A stretch of DNA of 64,000 bases from Paenibacillus sp. FSL A5-0031 (GCF_001956295.1 NZ_MRTD01000009.1:186001-250000); one strand, 5' to 3'; shown: positions 9,741-18,575, numbered from the stretch's first letter. Notes: a model not told the origin generated them from the sequence alone. Made by a program: numbers and translations.

Positions 9741-11309
9741 TTAATTGATCATACGTGTTCTGCCGAGCCAATACGGTTTCTTCAGCTCCGCCTTGTTCAG
9801 CTTCCCGACAGAGGTTCTTGGGAGAGAAGCAACGATTTCCAATCGCGTTGGAATTTTAAATGGAGCAATCTGCTCATGGCAAAATATTTTTAGATCAGTT
9901 AAAGTCAGCTCTGCATCGCCCTTAAGGGACACCACCGCAGTTACTTCTTCGCCATCCACTAATAAGGGCGTTCCAACTACAGCAACCTCACGAATTGACG
10001 GATGCTTGCTAAGTGCCTCCTCTACTTCTGAGCAGTAAACATTTGCACCGTCAATAATAATAATATCTTTCTTTCGATCCATGAGATACAAATAACCGTC
10101 CTCATCAAACCTGCCTAAGTCACCCGTATAGAGCCACCCGTCCTGCAGGGCATGGTTTGTTTCCACTGGATTATTCCAGTAGCCAAGCATGATTTGCTCT
10201 CCTTTGCATATAATTTCGCCAGTTTCTCCTTGTTTAACATCTTGGCCATGCTCGTTAATAATACGAATTTGAAATGCTTGTTGCCCCCAATATGGCAAAT
10301 TGGCTGGATTGCCAACGGATACTAATCGATTTAGCTTTCCTTCATGGAAACATTGGTTTATGTTTAAAAAACTAATAAATTGTCCGCTTTCTGTTTGGGA
10401 ATAGACTTCGGTAATTTGTGCATTCGGAAAAATAGTTAACGCTTGATGAAATACATTTTCGCTGATGGGAGCGCCGCCGCAAGAGATGCCTTCGATAGAT
10501 TGCAGGCTGCGGGATTTGATATTTTCCATAAGGACAATATCTCGAAATAATAGCCCCACAGTACCCAAAAACCTAATTTGCTCTCGTTCTATGATATCTA
10601 CGATTTCTTCAGCTCGAACGGGATACTCATTCGGATAAATAAGGCAGCCGCCTTCAAATAAGGTCGTCCACAAAACAAACTGGCCGGTTAAATGGGCTTG
10701 ATTCATCACGATCGATTTTTTAGAGGTGTTATGCCCGCCGCCCCTCTCAAGGTTCATAAAGGACCAATTGCGAATATGGCGATGAGAATGCATGACGCCT
10801 TTGGATCGTCCCGTCGTACCGCCTGTATAAATAATAAGCGCCACATCATCTGGTTCAGCTTCATGCCAATCCACGAGAGCGGGACAATGAACCATAAAAG
10901 ATTGCAATGATAGGGGGGACTGATCTAAGGTGCATGAAATGAAATGCGCAATTGGCAGTGAAGATAAGGATTCTAATAGCTGAGATTGTTCGGAGCTGTA
11001 GACGAGCGCAGTGGGAGCAGCATCTTGTACAATATTTTTTATTTCATTTGCGGCTAACCCGGGAAAAATCGTTACAGGAATGGCGCCAATGGCAACCGCA
11101 GCAAGTTCGGCAATAGCGAGGTACGGTGATGGGGAACTAATTAGTGCAATTCGATCACCTGGCTTGATTGCAAGATCATGAAATCCTTGAGCGACACGGT
11201 TAACCTTATTAAATAACTGATCATAAGTAAGGGTTCCATTCTTATCCCTCATTGCATTTTTTGTTGGGTGCATCTGAGCAGTCTTCGGCAATATTTTGGA
11301 AAGCAGCAT
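9741..11309 (-). CDS. AMP-dependent acyl-CoA synthetase / ligase
   Basis: A 522-residue member of the adenylate-forming (ANL) family, which activates a carboxylic acid with ATP and usually passes it to CoA. The phosphate-binding loop YTGGTTGRSKG is intact. YSQTESGQ stands for the A5 motif, GWLYTGDLG for A7, and LMDRKKDIIIIDG for the hinge. The C-terminal lysine is in TSVGKLNK. AGGGAGG precedes the ATG at 11309. The gene stands alone between a plus-strand gene and a minus-strand regulator, so there is no context for the substrate. Length and motif order fit medium- or long-chain fatty acid CoA ligases, but the substrate is uncertain. Confidence 0.85.
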   Translation of the reverse strand: MLLSKILPKTAQMHPTKNAMRDKNGTLTYDQLFNKVNRVAQGFHDLAIKPGDRIALISSPSPYLAIAELAAVAIGAIPVTIFPGLAANEIKNIVQDAAPTALVYSSEQSQLLESLSSLPIAHFISCTLDQSPLSLQSFMVHCPALVDWHEAEPDDVALIIYTGGTTGRSKGVMHSHRHIRNWSFMNLERGGGHNTSKKSIVMNQAHLTGQFVLWTTLFEGGCLIYPNEYPVRAEEIVDIIEREQIRFLGTVGLLFRDIVLMENIKSRSLQSIEGISCGGAPISENVFHQALTIFPNAQITEVYSQTESGQFISFLNINQCFHEGKLNRLVSVGNPANLPYWGQQAFQIRIINEHGQDVKQGETGEIICKGEQIMLGYWNNPVETNHALQDGWLYTGDLGRFDEDGYLYLMDRKKDIIIIDGANVYCSEVEEALSKHPSIREVAVVGTPLLVDGEEVTAVVSLKGDAELTLTDLKIFCHEQIAPFKIPTRLEIVASLPRTSVGKLNKAELKKPYWLGRTRMIN

Positions 11310-11517
11310 ATGATAACCTCCCTAATTAAAATAAGAGCAATAAAACCTATGAATTTACTGTACTATTCAACCGTAACAGGAAGAAGCTGGGGCAGCAAAT
11401 TGATTTTCCTTATGGAAAAATAATGTTTTTTTTATAAAATGACCAACCGATGAAAACGACTTACTACAATGATTTGGCAATTTCCTTTCAGCAACCAATA
11501 GTTGATTATAACAAAAG

Positions 11518-11559
11518 AGGCTGTTCCAAAAGTAAAGTATTCTACTTTTGGAACAGCCT
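11518..11559 (-). terminator. Terminator downstream of the cupin regulator gene
   Basis: AGGCTGTTCCAAAAGTA (11518-11534) and its exact complement (11543-11559) form a perfect 17-bp stem with an 8-base loop. It lies just past the stop of the minus-strand regulator. Short T-runs flank it on both strands, strongest on the plus strand. Confidence 0.75.
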
Positions 11560-11563
11560 TTTG

Positions 11564-12118
11564 TTAAGACGGATAATAAATGACCATACTGATTTTCACA
11601 ATACAATCACCTGAATTGTGATAGACATGGGGCGTGTCTGCTGTAAAACGTATGGAATCGCCCGTTTTCACTGTATATTCTTCATTATTTACACGAACGG
11701 TAAGCTCGCCATTAAACACGGTTAAAAACTCCTGTGTACCTTCTCTATGTGATTCAGAGCTCAAATAAGCGCCTATTTCCATATCAACGGAATACATTTC
11801 AAATCGTCTGCCTTCTTCAAAGGGGAAAAACGGATAAAGCAGAAATCTACCGTTATCTTCTGTTAGAGTTTGTATTTCATTTTTGCGAACGATGACTGTA
11901 TCGGATTGCGGCTCGTTAATGAGGGAAGTGAATGAAACTTTTAAACCATTAGCTATTTTCCAAACGGTTCCAATAGTAGGGTTGGATTCGCCGCGTTCGA
12001 TTTGTCCTAACATCGTTTTGCTGACCCCTGTCATTTCTGCTACCTTATCAAGACTAAGTTTTTGTAGCTCCCGCAGGTGTTTTAGGTTATTGGCAAGTAC
12101 ATAATTGATGTCTTCCAA
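11564..12118 (-). CDS. XRE-family regulator with C-terminal cupin domain
   Basis: A 184-residue regulator. Residues about 8-65 form a Cro/CI-type helix-turn-helix (LSLDKVAEMTGVSKTMLGQIERGESNPTIG region), and residues about 105-180 form a cupin barrel (GAYLSSESH, GDSIRFTADTPHVYHN). I place the start at the TTG at 12118, because AGGAGG lies nine bases upstream; a longer reading to 12178 has no ribosome site. Regulators of this layout often control a neighbouring transporter or amino acid pathway gene. Here the LysE-type exporter gene diverges 114 bases away, so it is the likely target. Confidence 0.85.
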   Translation of the reverse strand: MEDINYVLANNLKHLRELQKLSLDKVAEMTGVSKTMLGQIERGESNPTIGTVWKIANGLKVSFTSLINEPQSDTVIVRKNEIQTLTEDNGRFLLYPFFPFEEGRRFEMYSVDMEIGAYLSSESHREGTQEFLTVFNGELTVRVNNEEYTVKTGDSIRFTADTPHVYHNSGDCIVKISMVIYYPS

Positions 12119-12172
12119 AATAATTAGCCTCCTCGATTGTGCGATATAGCGTCCATAATGTATAATCATAAC

Positions 12173-12210
12173 GTACATGCGTTAAAGAGTACATCTTGTT
12201 CAAGTATAGC
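12173..12210 (+). promoter_or_regulatory. Divergent promoter region with GTACAT direct repeats
   Basis: GTACAT occurs at 12173-12178 and again at 12189-12194. The second copy sits inside the spacer of a candidate LysE promoter: TTAAAG (12182-12187), N17, TATAGC (12205-12210). The repeats could be the operator of the XRE-cupin regulator; this is inferred from position only. Confidence 0.35.
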
Positions 12211-12232
12211 ACACGAGAGGCGGATTTAAATC

Positions 12233-12823
12233 ATGGCTTTAGCTCCTTTTTTGATTTATGTTATTGTGAATACATTTACGCCAGGGCCAAATAACATCAT
12301 GGCGATGTCTAATGCGAGCCGATATGGAATGAAGAAGTCTATTCGTTTTCTGTTTGGTGTAGCAACTGGTTTCTTACTATTAATGCTCTTATGTTGTTAT
12401 TTCAATCTGCTATTATATAGCTTCGTTCCTAAAATGAAATTTGTCATGAATATCTTAGGAAGCCTGTATATGACTTATCTTGCATTTAAAATAATGAAGA
12501 GTAAACCACGCCGTAGTGATGGAGATAATCATGATCATGGGAAGCTGAATTCATTCTTATCGGGCATGCTGCTGCAGTTCGTTAATTTTAAGGTGATATT
12601 ATACGGGATTACAGCGATTTCGACGTTCATCATGCCATTTTACAAATCAAATATAAGCTTATTATTGTTTTCGATGTTCCTTGCCTTTGTAGGACTGGTA
12701 GCCACATCCTGCTGGGCTGTTTTTGGTGCATTATTTCAAAAGTTTCTCGCTGCACATGAGAAAAAGTTCAATATATTCATGGGATTATTATTGATTTATA
12801 GTGCAATTACCATGCATTTGTAG
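12233..12823 (+). CDS. LysE/RhtB-family amino acid exporter
   Basis: A 196-residue membrane protein with about six hydrophobic segments. It opens with the family motif TPGPNNIMAMSNASRYG (residues 15-31), placing it in the LysE/RhtB superfamily of exporters for amino acids and derivatives. A cytoplasmic stretch rich in charge and histidine (RRSDGDNHDHGK) separates the two halves. GAGAGGCGG precedes the ATG. The gene diverges from the XRE-cupin regulator, an arrangement that suggests substrate-responsive control. The exported compound cannot be told from sequence. Confidence 0.85.
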   Translation: MALAPFLIYVIVNTFTPGPNNIMAMSNASRYGMKKSIRFLFGVATGFLLLMLLCCYFNLLLYSFVPKMKFVMNILGSLYMTYLAFKIMKSKPRRSDGDNHDHGKLNSFLSGMLLQFVNFKVILYGITAISTFIMPFYKSNISLLLFSMFLAFVGLVATSCWAVFGALFQKFLAAHEKKFNIFMGLLLIYSAITMHL

Positions 12824-12931
12824 GGGATTGTTCAGAAAGAAGGGCAGGATAGTTGAGCTGAAAAAGGAGCTGTTTGGCTTTGGAAGCAAGCTTTCTTATG
12901 GTTAAGTTAACGGAGCACTACAGCCTAATAA

Positions 12932-12978
12932 AACAGCGGCAGTCAGGACTTATTTTCTCGTCCAGATCTGCCGTTGTT
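12932..12978. terminator. Terminator between converging LysE and EamA genes
   Basis: AACAGCGGCAG pairs with CTGCCGTTGTT, with inner GGAC/GTCC pairs and an AT-rich loop; T-runs follow. It can serve both converging genes. Confidence 0.65.
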
Positions 12979-13036
12979 TGTATTATGAGGATCTAATCTA
13001 TTTTTAAAATTCGATAATTGCTGCAGCTCTTAGCTT

Positions 13037-13915
13037 CTACTCCTTGCCATGACGTATGAATAGCCACACGCCGAACAAGATAAGTACGCCGGCTGCCATT
13101 TGATAAGCTGTCAATGCTTCCTTTAACAGAGCCCAAGCGAGCAAGGAGGCGATGACGGGTTCACCAAGAACAGCCATGGATACGGCTGCTGCGCTCATAT
13201 GCTTCAGCAGCCAATTGAACAAGTAATGCCCGAACAGCGTCGGTACGATCGCGAGCAGCAAGAAAATGCCCCATTCCTGCGGACTGTAGCCTGTAAAGGA
13301 ATTGCCGCGAACGAGATTGTAGACGGCGAGTGAAGTCGCAGCAAGCGCGAATACCCAGAAATTATAAGTAAATGCACTCATATCCTTACGCAATTCCTTG
13401 CCGATCATCATATGAACAGCAACAGCAGCTGCACCTAGAAAGGACAGAACGTCGCCGATCAACGCATCCCTTGAGAGGGAAAAGTCTCCCGATGCAATAA
13501 CGATGGAGCCGATCAGCGCGATCCCCATCCCCCACAGCATCATGCGATTTGCTTTAATATGGAACAGCCAGTAGGAGCCGAGCATAACCATAACAGGCTC
13601 CAATGTCAAAATAACGGTAGAGCTTGCGACCGTGGTCAGCCGCAGAGAAGCCATCCATAATAAGAAGTGCAGCCCGAGCATGACGCCGGAGAGGGTGAGC
13701 AGCCTCCACTGCTTGGCACTGAGCTGGAACATTTCCGTGCGGTATTTAAAGACGAGCGGCAGCATGATCAGGTTAGTTAGATAAAGCCTGTACATGGCGA
13801 TGACGGCAACGTCAGCATTTGACCAACGAACGAAAATGGAAGAAAAGGATATAGCGATAATACCAATGATATATAACAATTCATAAGTGGCTAAAGACTT
13901 GGTGCTGCGGTTCAT
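13037..13915 (-). CDS. EamA/DMT-family transporter
   Basis: A membrane protein of about 292 residues with ten predicted hydrophobic segments in two EamA-like halves, typical of the drug/metabolite transporter superfamily. The second half contains SAAAVSMAVLGEPVIASLLAW, the family's conserved late segment. I choose the ATG at 13915 (MNRSTK) with GGGAG upstream. An in-frame ATG at 13933 with GGGGG is also possible. A longer frame to 14008 would have to read through the hairpin at 13941-13990. The substrate is unknown; members export metabolites or amino acids. Confidence 0.8.
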   Translation of the reverse strand: MNRSTKSLATYELLYIIGIIAISFSSIFVRWSNADVAVIAMYRLYLTNLIMLPLVFKYRTEMFQLSAKQWRLLTLSGVMLGLHFLLWMASLRLTTVASSTVILTLEPVMVMLGSYWLFHIKANRMMLWGMGIALIGSIVIASGDFSLSRDALIGDVLSFLGAAAVAVHMMIGKELRKDMSAFTYNFWVFALAATSLAVYNLVRGNSFTGYSPQEWGIFLLLAIVPTLFGHYLFNWLLKHMSAAAVSMAVLGEPVIASLLAWALLKEALTAYQMAAGVLILFGVWLFIRHGKE

Positions 13916-13940
13916 CGTTGTAATTTCTCCCATACTTATA

Positions 13941-13990
13941 AACCCCCTGAGTCCAATTGCAGCATCTGCGATGGAAGGATCAGGGGGCTT
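13941..13990. terminator. Hairpin between the exonuclease and EamA genes
   Basis: CCCCCTGA (13943-13950) and TCAGGGGG (13980-13987) form an 8-bp GC-rich stem just beyond the exonuclease stop codon. T-rich sequence follows on both strands. It is probably the terminator of the exonuclease gene. Confidence 0.55.
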
Positions 13991-14026
13991 TATTATATTT
14001 ATGATCAAACATAACAGCTCTTGCGG

Positions 14027-14803
14027 CTATCCGGCTTGTCCAGCTGAAGTTTTCCCAGCCTTCTCGAGTTCTGCGTCAAAATACTGCTGAAGCTCCGTCA
14101 CTTTTCTTACATCCTCGAATGAGGCTTTGCCTGCTAAATAACGTTCCGCGAAAACTTCCCATTGTGGAACGATCTTTTGCGCGTTCATAGAGCGAATCGC
14201 GTTTTTAACCATTCTGCGTTCCTTTGCATTCGTGTACATATCCTTGAACTGCTGCTTAAGCTCGAAATCCAGCTCGCCAAAAATTTTGCGGAATACCTCA
14301 GCTGTCATACGAGCATCGTCGAGTGCCCGGTGCGCTGAGCCTTCAGCTGTGATTTCAAGATCAATGAGCGCAGCTTCGACGCTGACATCGTTCGTTACGT
14401 TCTTATAGCGAATGTAACCCTTCAAGAGGTCGAAATAATCGGCAGCCATCCAGAAGCTGTCATCGAGCTTATGCATGCGCGTATCATAGACGATTCTCTT
14501 CAAATCCTCGCCGCCCCAAGTGAACAGCAGGAAGGAGTCGCTTTTTTTGAGCCATGCGGTGAAATCCCCTATTACTTTCGGAAAACGGCTTGCTACGTCG
14601 ATGTCTTCCTGTGGAATGCCTGTTTTTTTCTTAATGAAGCTGTTCAGCTTGGAGAAATAAATCGGTTTGATCAATGCGGAAAATTCATCTACCTGTTCAA
14701 GTGAACTATTGAGACGAACCGCGCCAATTTCAATAACCTCCATAGGTAATTCGCTTGCAAATTTTCGTCCGTTAAATTCAATATCCAATATAATGTAGTC
14801 CAA
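14027..14803 (-). CDS. DEDDh-type 3'-5' exonuclease (KapD-like)
   Basis: A 258-residue exonuclease of the DnaQ/epsilon fold. The first acidic motif is DIEFNG near the N-terminus, the second region includes EIGAVRL, and the last motif is HRALDDA, giving the His and Asp of the DEDDh set. I start at a TTG at 14803 because GGAGG lies eight bases upstream; the longer ATG reading to 14839 lacks a ribosome site. The middle part resembles the exonuclease domain of KapD. The last 70 residues are helical and charged with no known match. It may trim DNA or RNA 3' ends; the substrate is not evident. Confidence 0.8.
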   Translation of the reverse strand: MDYIILDIEFNGRKFASELPMEVIEIGAVRLNSSLEQVDEFSALIKPIYFSKLNSFIKKKTGIPQEDIDVASRFPKVIGDFTAWLKKSDSFLLFTWGGEDLKRIVYDTRMHKLDDSFWMAADYFDLLKGYIRYKNVTNDVSVEAALIDLEITAEGSAHRALDDARMTAEVFRKIFGELDFELKQQFKDMYTNAKERRMVKNAIRSMNAQKIVPQWEVFAERYLAGKASFEDVRKVTELQQYFDAELEKAGKTSAGQAG

Positions 14804-14897
14804 AATCTTAACCTCCGATAGATAGCCTGTGTTATTCATTCTATCAGAAAAAGTTATCCAGATGGAAACTACAATATGGTAGAACGCCGCAGCAGGT

Positions 14898-15389
14898 TTA
14901 TTTTTTTGATTTCATTACATAAAAGACAATCGTACCAATAAGAATGACGAGGATCACAGGAAGCAGCCATACGCCAAGCGAAGAGACGCCTCCGGAAGCT
15001 ACTTGAATGGCAGCCCATTGCACATAAGTGAATAATGCTACAATTTCAAGCTTGACCCAGCTTAGCAGGTGGATGGAGCTCTTGTATTGGTAAGGGGCAT
15101 TTTGCTCCGTAATCGTGGTCATGTAATTGAATTGATGAGGGATTTTGCGTAAAAGCGCAAGCCCAGCAAATAATAGGAATGAGATTATCGGTAAAATGAC
15201 GAGTGCTGCTTTGCTTCCCCATCCGTCAGCCTCGCCGCTCCCGTTAAAGTGAATGGCAATCGTTTGCGGAAGATCAGGCCATTTTACAATCAAATAGATG
15301 ACGGACGAGAGCAGGAGTAGAACCGATATTCTATCATGCCATCTTTCAAGATTTGATTTTGCAATAGTAAGCTTAGGTAAGTTCGCCAT
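14898..15389 (-). CDS. DUF1648-domain membrane protein
   Basis: A 163-residue protein with four hydrophobic segments. The signature is the stretch around LPQTIAIHFNGSGEADGWGSK, which matches the DUF1648 domain found in SdpI-like immunity proteins and stand-alone proteins. AAGGCGG precedes the ATG. No SdpI-type second half or toxin gene is nearby, so an immunity role is not supported. It is separated by 272 bases from the phosphate operon on the same strand. Confidence 0.75.
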   Translation of the reverse strand: MANLPKLTIAKSNLERWHDRISVLLLLSSVIYLIVKWPDLPQTIAIHFNGSGEADGWGSKAALVILPIISFLLFAGLALLRKIPHQFNYMTTITEQNAPYQYKSSIHLLSWVKLEIVALFTYVQWAAIQVASGGVSSLGVWLLPVILVILIGTIVFYVMKSKK

Positions 15390-15624
15390 TGTGGCAGCAC
15401 CGCCTTATGTCTAGTCATGTGCATACTCATTAATTATAGCGTATGGCTTTGCGGATAGTAACCTTTTTTACAGTAATTTTCCAAATAAGAAACTCCAGCC
15501 TAGGCCGGGGGAGGGCTAAGACTGGAGTGGCTCGATCACTTATTTGTTTAAATATAAGAATTTATAAGTTTGATATTTATAGAAGGCTTATATTTCTCCG
15601 TCAAAGCTGCTTCAGCTTCCAAAG

Positions 15625-15642
15625 GACGCCGAAGGCGTTTTA
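15625..15642 (-). terminator. Small hairpin downstream of pstA
   Basis: Read on the minus strand, ACGCC-TTC-GGCGT is followed by CCTTT. It is short, but it is the only stem close to the end of the phosphate operon. A second imperfect stem lies near 15491-15528 (ACTCCAG ... CTGGAGT). Confidence 0.35.
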
Positions 15643-15661
15643 GCTTGAGTCGCTTAGTTTT

Positions 15662-16570
15662 CTAAGAGCGTTTCATACGGCGGGAATTCAGCCAAAGCGG
15701 GATACGGAACACTAAGTTGATCAGCAGGACAACGAATATGAGCACGGCTGCCGCTTTTTGAGCAATCTCCTGAGCGTCGCCAACGATGGCTTCGGATTGT
15801 ACATACCACAGATGAACGGCAAGTGTAGCACCTGGCGAGAAGAGACTGAAATCCCACATTTCACCGGATGTCGTAACTCCAGCAGTTAGGATGATTACGG
15901 CGCTTTCGCCGAATGCGCGACCAGCAACTAGGCAGATCCCTGTAATGATACCGTTAAGCGCAGCCGGAATAAGTGCACGAGTAATAGTCTGCAAGTGCGT
16001 GCCGCCAAGTGCAAAGGAAGCGCTCTTCAGCTCTTTCGGTACAGCGCGAATGGACTCCTCTGTTACGCGGGTTAGTACAGGCAAGTTAAGAAAAGCTAGA
16101 CTGACTGCACCGCCAAGGATGGTCAAGCCAATCTCGAAATATTCAACGAATAGAGCGATACCGAATAAGCCGAAAATGATAGACGGCACGGAAGCGAGTC
16201 CTTCCACGCAAATGCGTACGAAGCCGATTAGCTTATTGTCAGGCGCAAATTCGGCCAAATAAATGCCAGCTGCCATTCCGAGCGGAATAGAGATGAGCAA
16301 AGAGATAAATAAGATGTAGAAGGAGTTAAGAAGAGTAGGGCCGATACCGCCGCCTTCTTCAATTTCGCTCGGCAAGCCGAATATGAAATCCCATGTTATT
16401 TTTGGAAGACCGTCCTGCAGAATTAGAAAAAGAAGGCCAAATATAAAAGCGATGATTAAAATGCCTAACGACCAAACAACACCTGTAAACAGACGGTCTT
16501 TAAAGCGGTTAAGTCCTTTTTTGCTGCTAAAGGGGTTTGCTAATGGGTTCATATCTAAAGCTTGTTTCAT
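15662..16570 (-). CDS. pstA: Phosphate ABC transporter permease PstA
   Basis: A 302-residue inner-membrane permease with six hydrophobic segments. The conserved cytoplasmic loop is SFALGGTHLQTITRALIPAA (about 185-204), followed by a membrane span containing GRAFGESA, typical of PstA. The ATG at 16570 overlaps the pstC stop codon (ATGA), with AAGGGG upstream. It would pair with PstC to form the phosphate channel. The partner ATPase PstB is not encoded in the downstream region of this window; the next gene on the strand is a DUF1648 protein. Confidence 0.93.
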   Translation of the reverse strand: MKQALDMNPLANPFSSKKGLNRFKDRLFTGVVWSLGILIIAFIFGLLFLILQDGLPKITWDFIFGLPSEIEEGGGIGPTLLNSFYILFISLLISIPLGMAAGIYLAEFAPDNKLIGFVRICVEGLASVPSIIFGLFGIALFVEYFEIGLTILGGAVSLAFLNLPVLTRVTEESIRAVPKELKSASFALGGTHLQTITRALIPAALNGIITGICLVAGRAFGESAVIILTAGVTTSGEMWDFSLFSPGATLAVHLWYVQSEAIVGDAQEIAQKAAAVLIFVVLLINLVFRIPLWLNSRRMKRS

Positions 16571-17529
16571 ACTTGCGACCCCTTTCTTTGAAGCCAGCGA
16601 ATGGCAACGATCATAAGCAGCGAAATAACGAGGAGCAAGAAGCCCATTAAGTAGAGCGCATAGTTCCAAGTGGAATCAAAAGGAACATTCGAAATTTGCA
16701 TAACGATGTTGCTCGTAAGAACGGAGGTAGGCTTGAGCAAGCTGTCTGCCAGTTGAGGCGTATTGCCAATAACCATAACGACAGCCATCGTCTCGCCGAC
16801 AGCACGCGCCATACCGAGAATGACGGCATACATGATTCCGCTTTTGGCCGAAGGAAGCAATACTCTCCATACGGTTTGGAAACGAGTAGCGCCTAACGCA
16901 TAGGAAGCGTCGCTGAATTTAGCTGGTACAGCGCTAATCGCGTCATCACTTATACGGCTTACAGTAGGTAGAACCATAATTGTAAGCACAAGCGCTGCCG
17001 CAAGCAGGCCGTCGCCCATTCCGCTTCCGGTAACATTTCGAATCAGAGGAATAAGCACGGTCAACCCCAAATAGCCATAAACGACGGACGGAATTCCGAC
17101 GAGCAGGTCAAGAACCGGACGCAGCATGTTTTTAAGCCACGGCGGTACAAAGACAGACAGAAATACTGCAATGATTAAGGAAATAGGGACGCAGATTAAT
17201 AGCGTCAAAGCGGTTAGGGCAAAGGTGCCGAATATGAAAATAAGCGCGCCGTATTGCTCATTTTCGGGATTCCATTCCGTGGAAAAGAAAAAATCTGCTA
17301 GTGAGATGTTGCCGAATGTCAAAACGCCGGTACGGAACATAAGCAGCAAAATGAGTAAGAGGATGAGGCAAACAAAACCGGCTGCTGCTATGCACAAGTA
17401 ACGAAACATACGATTCGTGAAAAACAAGCGCGATCTCCGGTCAAACGGCTTGCTGCTGCCAGTCAAGATCGCGCTGCCGAGCTCAGAAGAGAGACGCGGC
17501 TGCCTTGCAGCATGAGTGGACTCCAACAT
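16567..17529 (-). CDS. pstC: Phosphate ABC transporter permease PstC
   Basis: A 320-residue permease with six membrane segments after a basic N-terminal tail of about 40 residues. The loop SYALGATRFQTVWRVLLPSA and the following MARAVGETMAVVMV are the PstC hallmarks. AGAGGAG precedes the ATG. It lies 163 bases after pstS with a hairpin between them, and overlaps pstA by four bases, so the three form one operon with a likely drop in expression after pstS. Confidence 0.93.
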   Translation of the reverse strand: MLESTHAARQPRLSSELGSAILTGSSKPFDRRSRLFFTNRMFRYLCIAAAGFVCLILLLILLLMFRTGVLTFGNISLADFFFSTEWNPENEQYGALIFIFGTFALTALTLLICVPISLIIAVFLSVFVPPWLKNMLRPVLDLLVGIPSVVYGYLGLTVLIPLIRNVTGSGMGDGLLAAALVLTIMVLPTVSRISDDAISAVPAKFSDASYALGATRFQTVWRVLLPSAKSGIMYAVILGMARAVGETMAVVMVIGNTPQLADSLLKPTSVLTSNIVMQISNVPFDSTWNYALYLMGFLLLVISLLMIVAIRWLQRKGSQV

Positions 17530-17641
17530 AAATTATAGGCTCCTCTGTGCGAAACCCGCCCTAGCTGTTTCTGGAGCAGCTAAGCTGTTTCGCAATAAAA
17601 TATAAATGGGGATAACGATTCATGCGGTTAAAGAAAAGAAC

Positions 17642-17675
17642 GATCGACTTAAGCGCTCTTGTGCGCAAGCCGACC
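17642..17675 (-). terminator. Hairpin between pstS and pstC (possible attenuator)
   Basis: On the minus strand GGTCGGCTTGCGC can pair, with one bulge and a G-U pair, with GCGCTTAAGTCGATC; a T-rich stretch (TTCTTTTCTTT) follows. Such a site would let pstS be made in excess over the permeases. A weak outer stem, GCGGT/ACCGC, could extend it. Confidence 0.45.
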
Positions 17676-17692
17676 GCTCCTCTTGTTTTTAA

Positions 17693-18556
17693 CTATTTAA
17701 TAGCTGAGATCGGAATGAATTTAAGCTTTTTAAGCGAACCATTTTGGAATTTTGTGCTTTGTACGTATTTAATAAATTCCTTTGTAGCGCCAGTTGGCTC
17801 GCCTTTTGTCATATAGTAGCCATAGCCCCATACATTGTATTTCCCGTTAATAACGTTAGCTTCAGTTGGTTCGATGTTGTTGATTTTTACAGCAGTCATT
17901 TTGTCTGTTACATAAGCAAGGTCCATGTAACCAATAGCGTTTGGTGTTGTTTCAATTGCGGACTTCATGTCGCCGCTTGTTTTTACTTCTTTGTAGTTGT
18001 CGCCTTTGCTCATGAAATCTGTTCCATCAAGTGCTTTGTCTTGGAAGTTAACACGAGTACCGGAACCGAAAGTACGGTTTACAACGATGATATCAGCATC
18101 CTTGCCGCCAACTTCTTTCCAGTTTTTGATTTTACCGGAGAAGATGCCTTGCAAGTCTTTAGTCGTTAGGTTTGTTGCAGTTACGTTTTTGTTAACAACA
18201 GCTGCGAAAGGAATGATAGCTACTTTATGTGCAACTTGGCCTTCGAATTTTTTGAAGCCTGGAACATCTTTGGATGCATCCCAGTCAACTGCTCCGATGT
18301 CTGCGATGCCTTTGCGTACAGCTTGCGGTCCAGTAATCGATCCAGCTGCGGAAGCTGAGATTTTTACTTTTGGATTCAATTTTTTGAACTCGCTTGATGC
18401 TTGAAGTGTCAACGGCAGAAGAGCAGAGGAGCCGTTGATGACAATTTTGCCGCTAAGCTTGCTAGCTGCGGTAGCCGTAGGTGTTGATGCAGGAACGGAA
18501 CTGAAGCCGATAACAGCGATAAGCGCTGCGATTGTTAATTGTTTAAACCATTTCAT
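17693..18556 (-). CDS. pstS: Phosphate-binding protein PstS (no lipobox)
   Basis: A 287-residue periplasmic-type binding protein that would capture phosphate for PstCA. The phosphate-binding region includes INGSSALLPL near 42-51, ASAAGSITG near 69-77, and RTFGSGTRVNF near 163-173. The N-terminus is a signal peptide (FKQLTIAALIAVIGFSSVPAS) but there is no cysteine, so it cannot be a lipoprotein as most Gram-positive PstS proteins are. GGAGG precedes the ATG. It is the second gene of the operon, 19 bases after the stalk/propeller gene. Confidence 0.9.
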   Translation of the reverse strand: MKWFKQLTIAALIAVIGFSSVPASTPTATAASKLSGKIVINGSSALLPLTLQASSEFKKLNPKVKISASAAGSITGPQAVRKGIADIGAVDWDASKDVPGFKKFEGQVAHKVAIIPFAAVVNKNVTATNLTTKDLQGIFSGKIKNWKEVGGKDADIIVVNRTFGSGTRVNFQDKALDGTDFMSKGDNYKEVKTSGDMKSAIETTPNAIGYMDLAYVTDKMTAVKINNIEPTEANVINGKYNVWGYGYYMTKGEPTGATKEFIKYVQSTKFQNGSLKKLKFIPISAIK

Positions 18557-18575
18557 TAGGAATGACCTCCATTAA

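Noticed and set aside
14804..14839. N-terminal extension of the exonuclease to ATG 14839
   Set aside because: No ribosome site before it, while a strong GGAGG is placed for the TTG at 14803.
15443..15643. 66-codon open frame between DUF1648 and pstA genes
   Set aside because: No ribosome site and low-complexity translation; the region holds imperfect stems that look like terminator sequence.
17744..18169. 141-codon open frame antisense to pstS
   Set aside because: Shadow of a clear pstS coding region; no start signal and Cys/Phe-rich nonsense composition.
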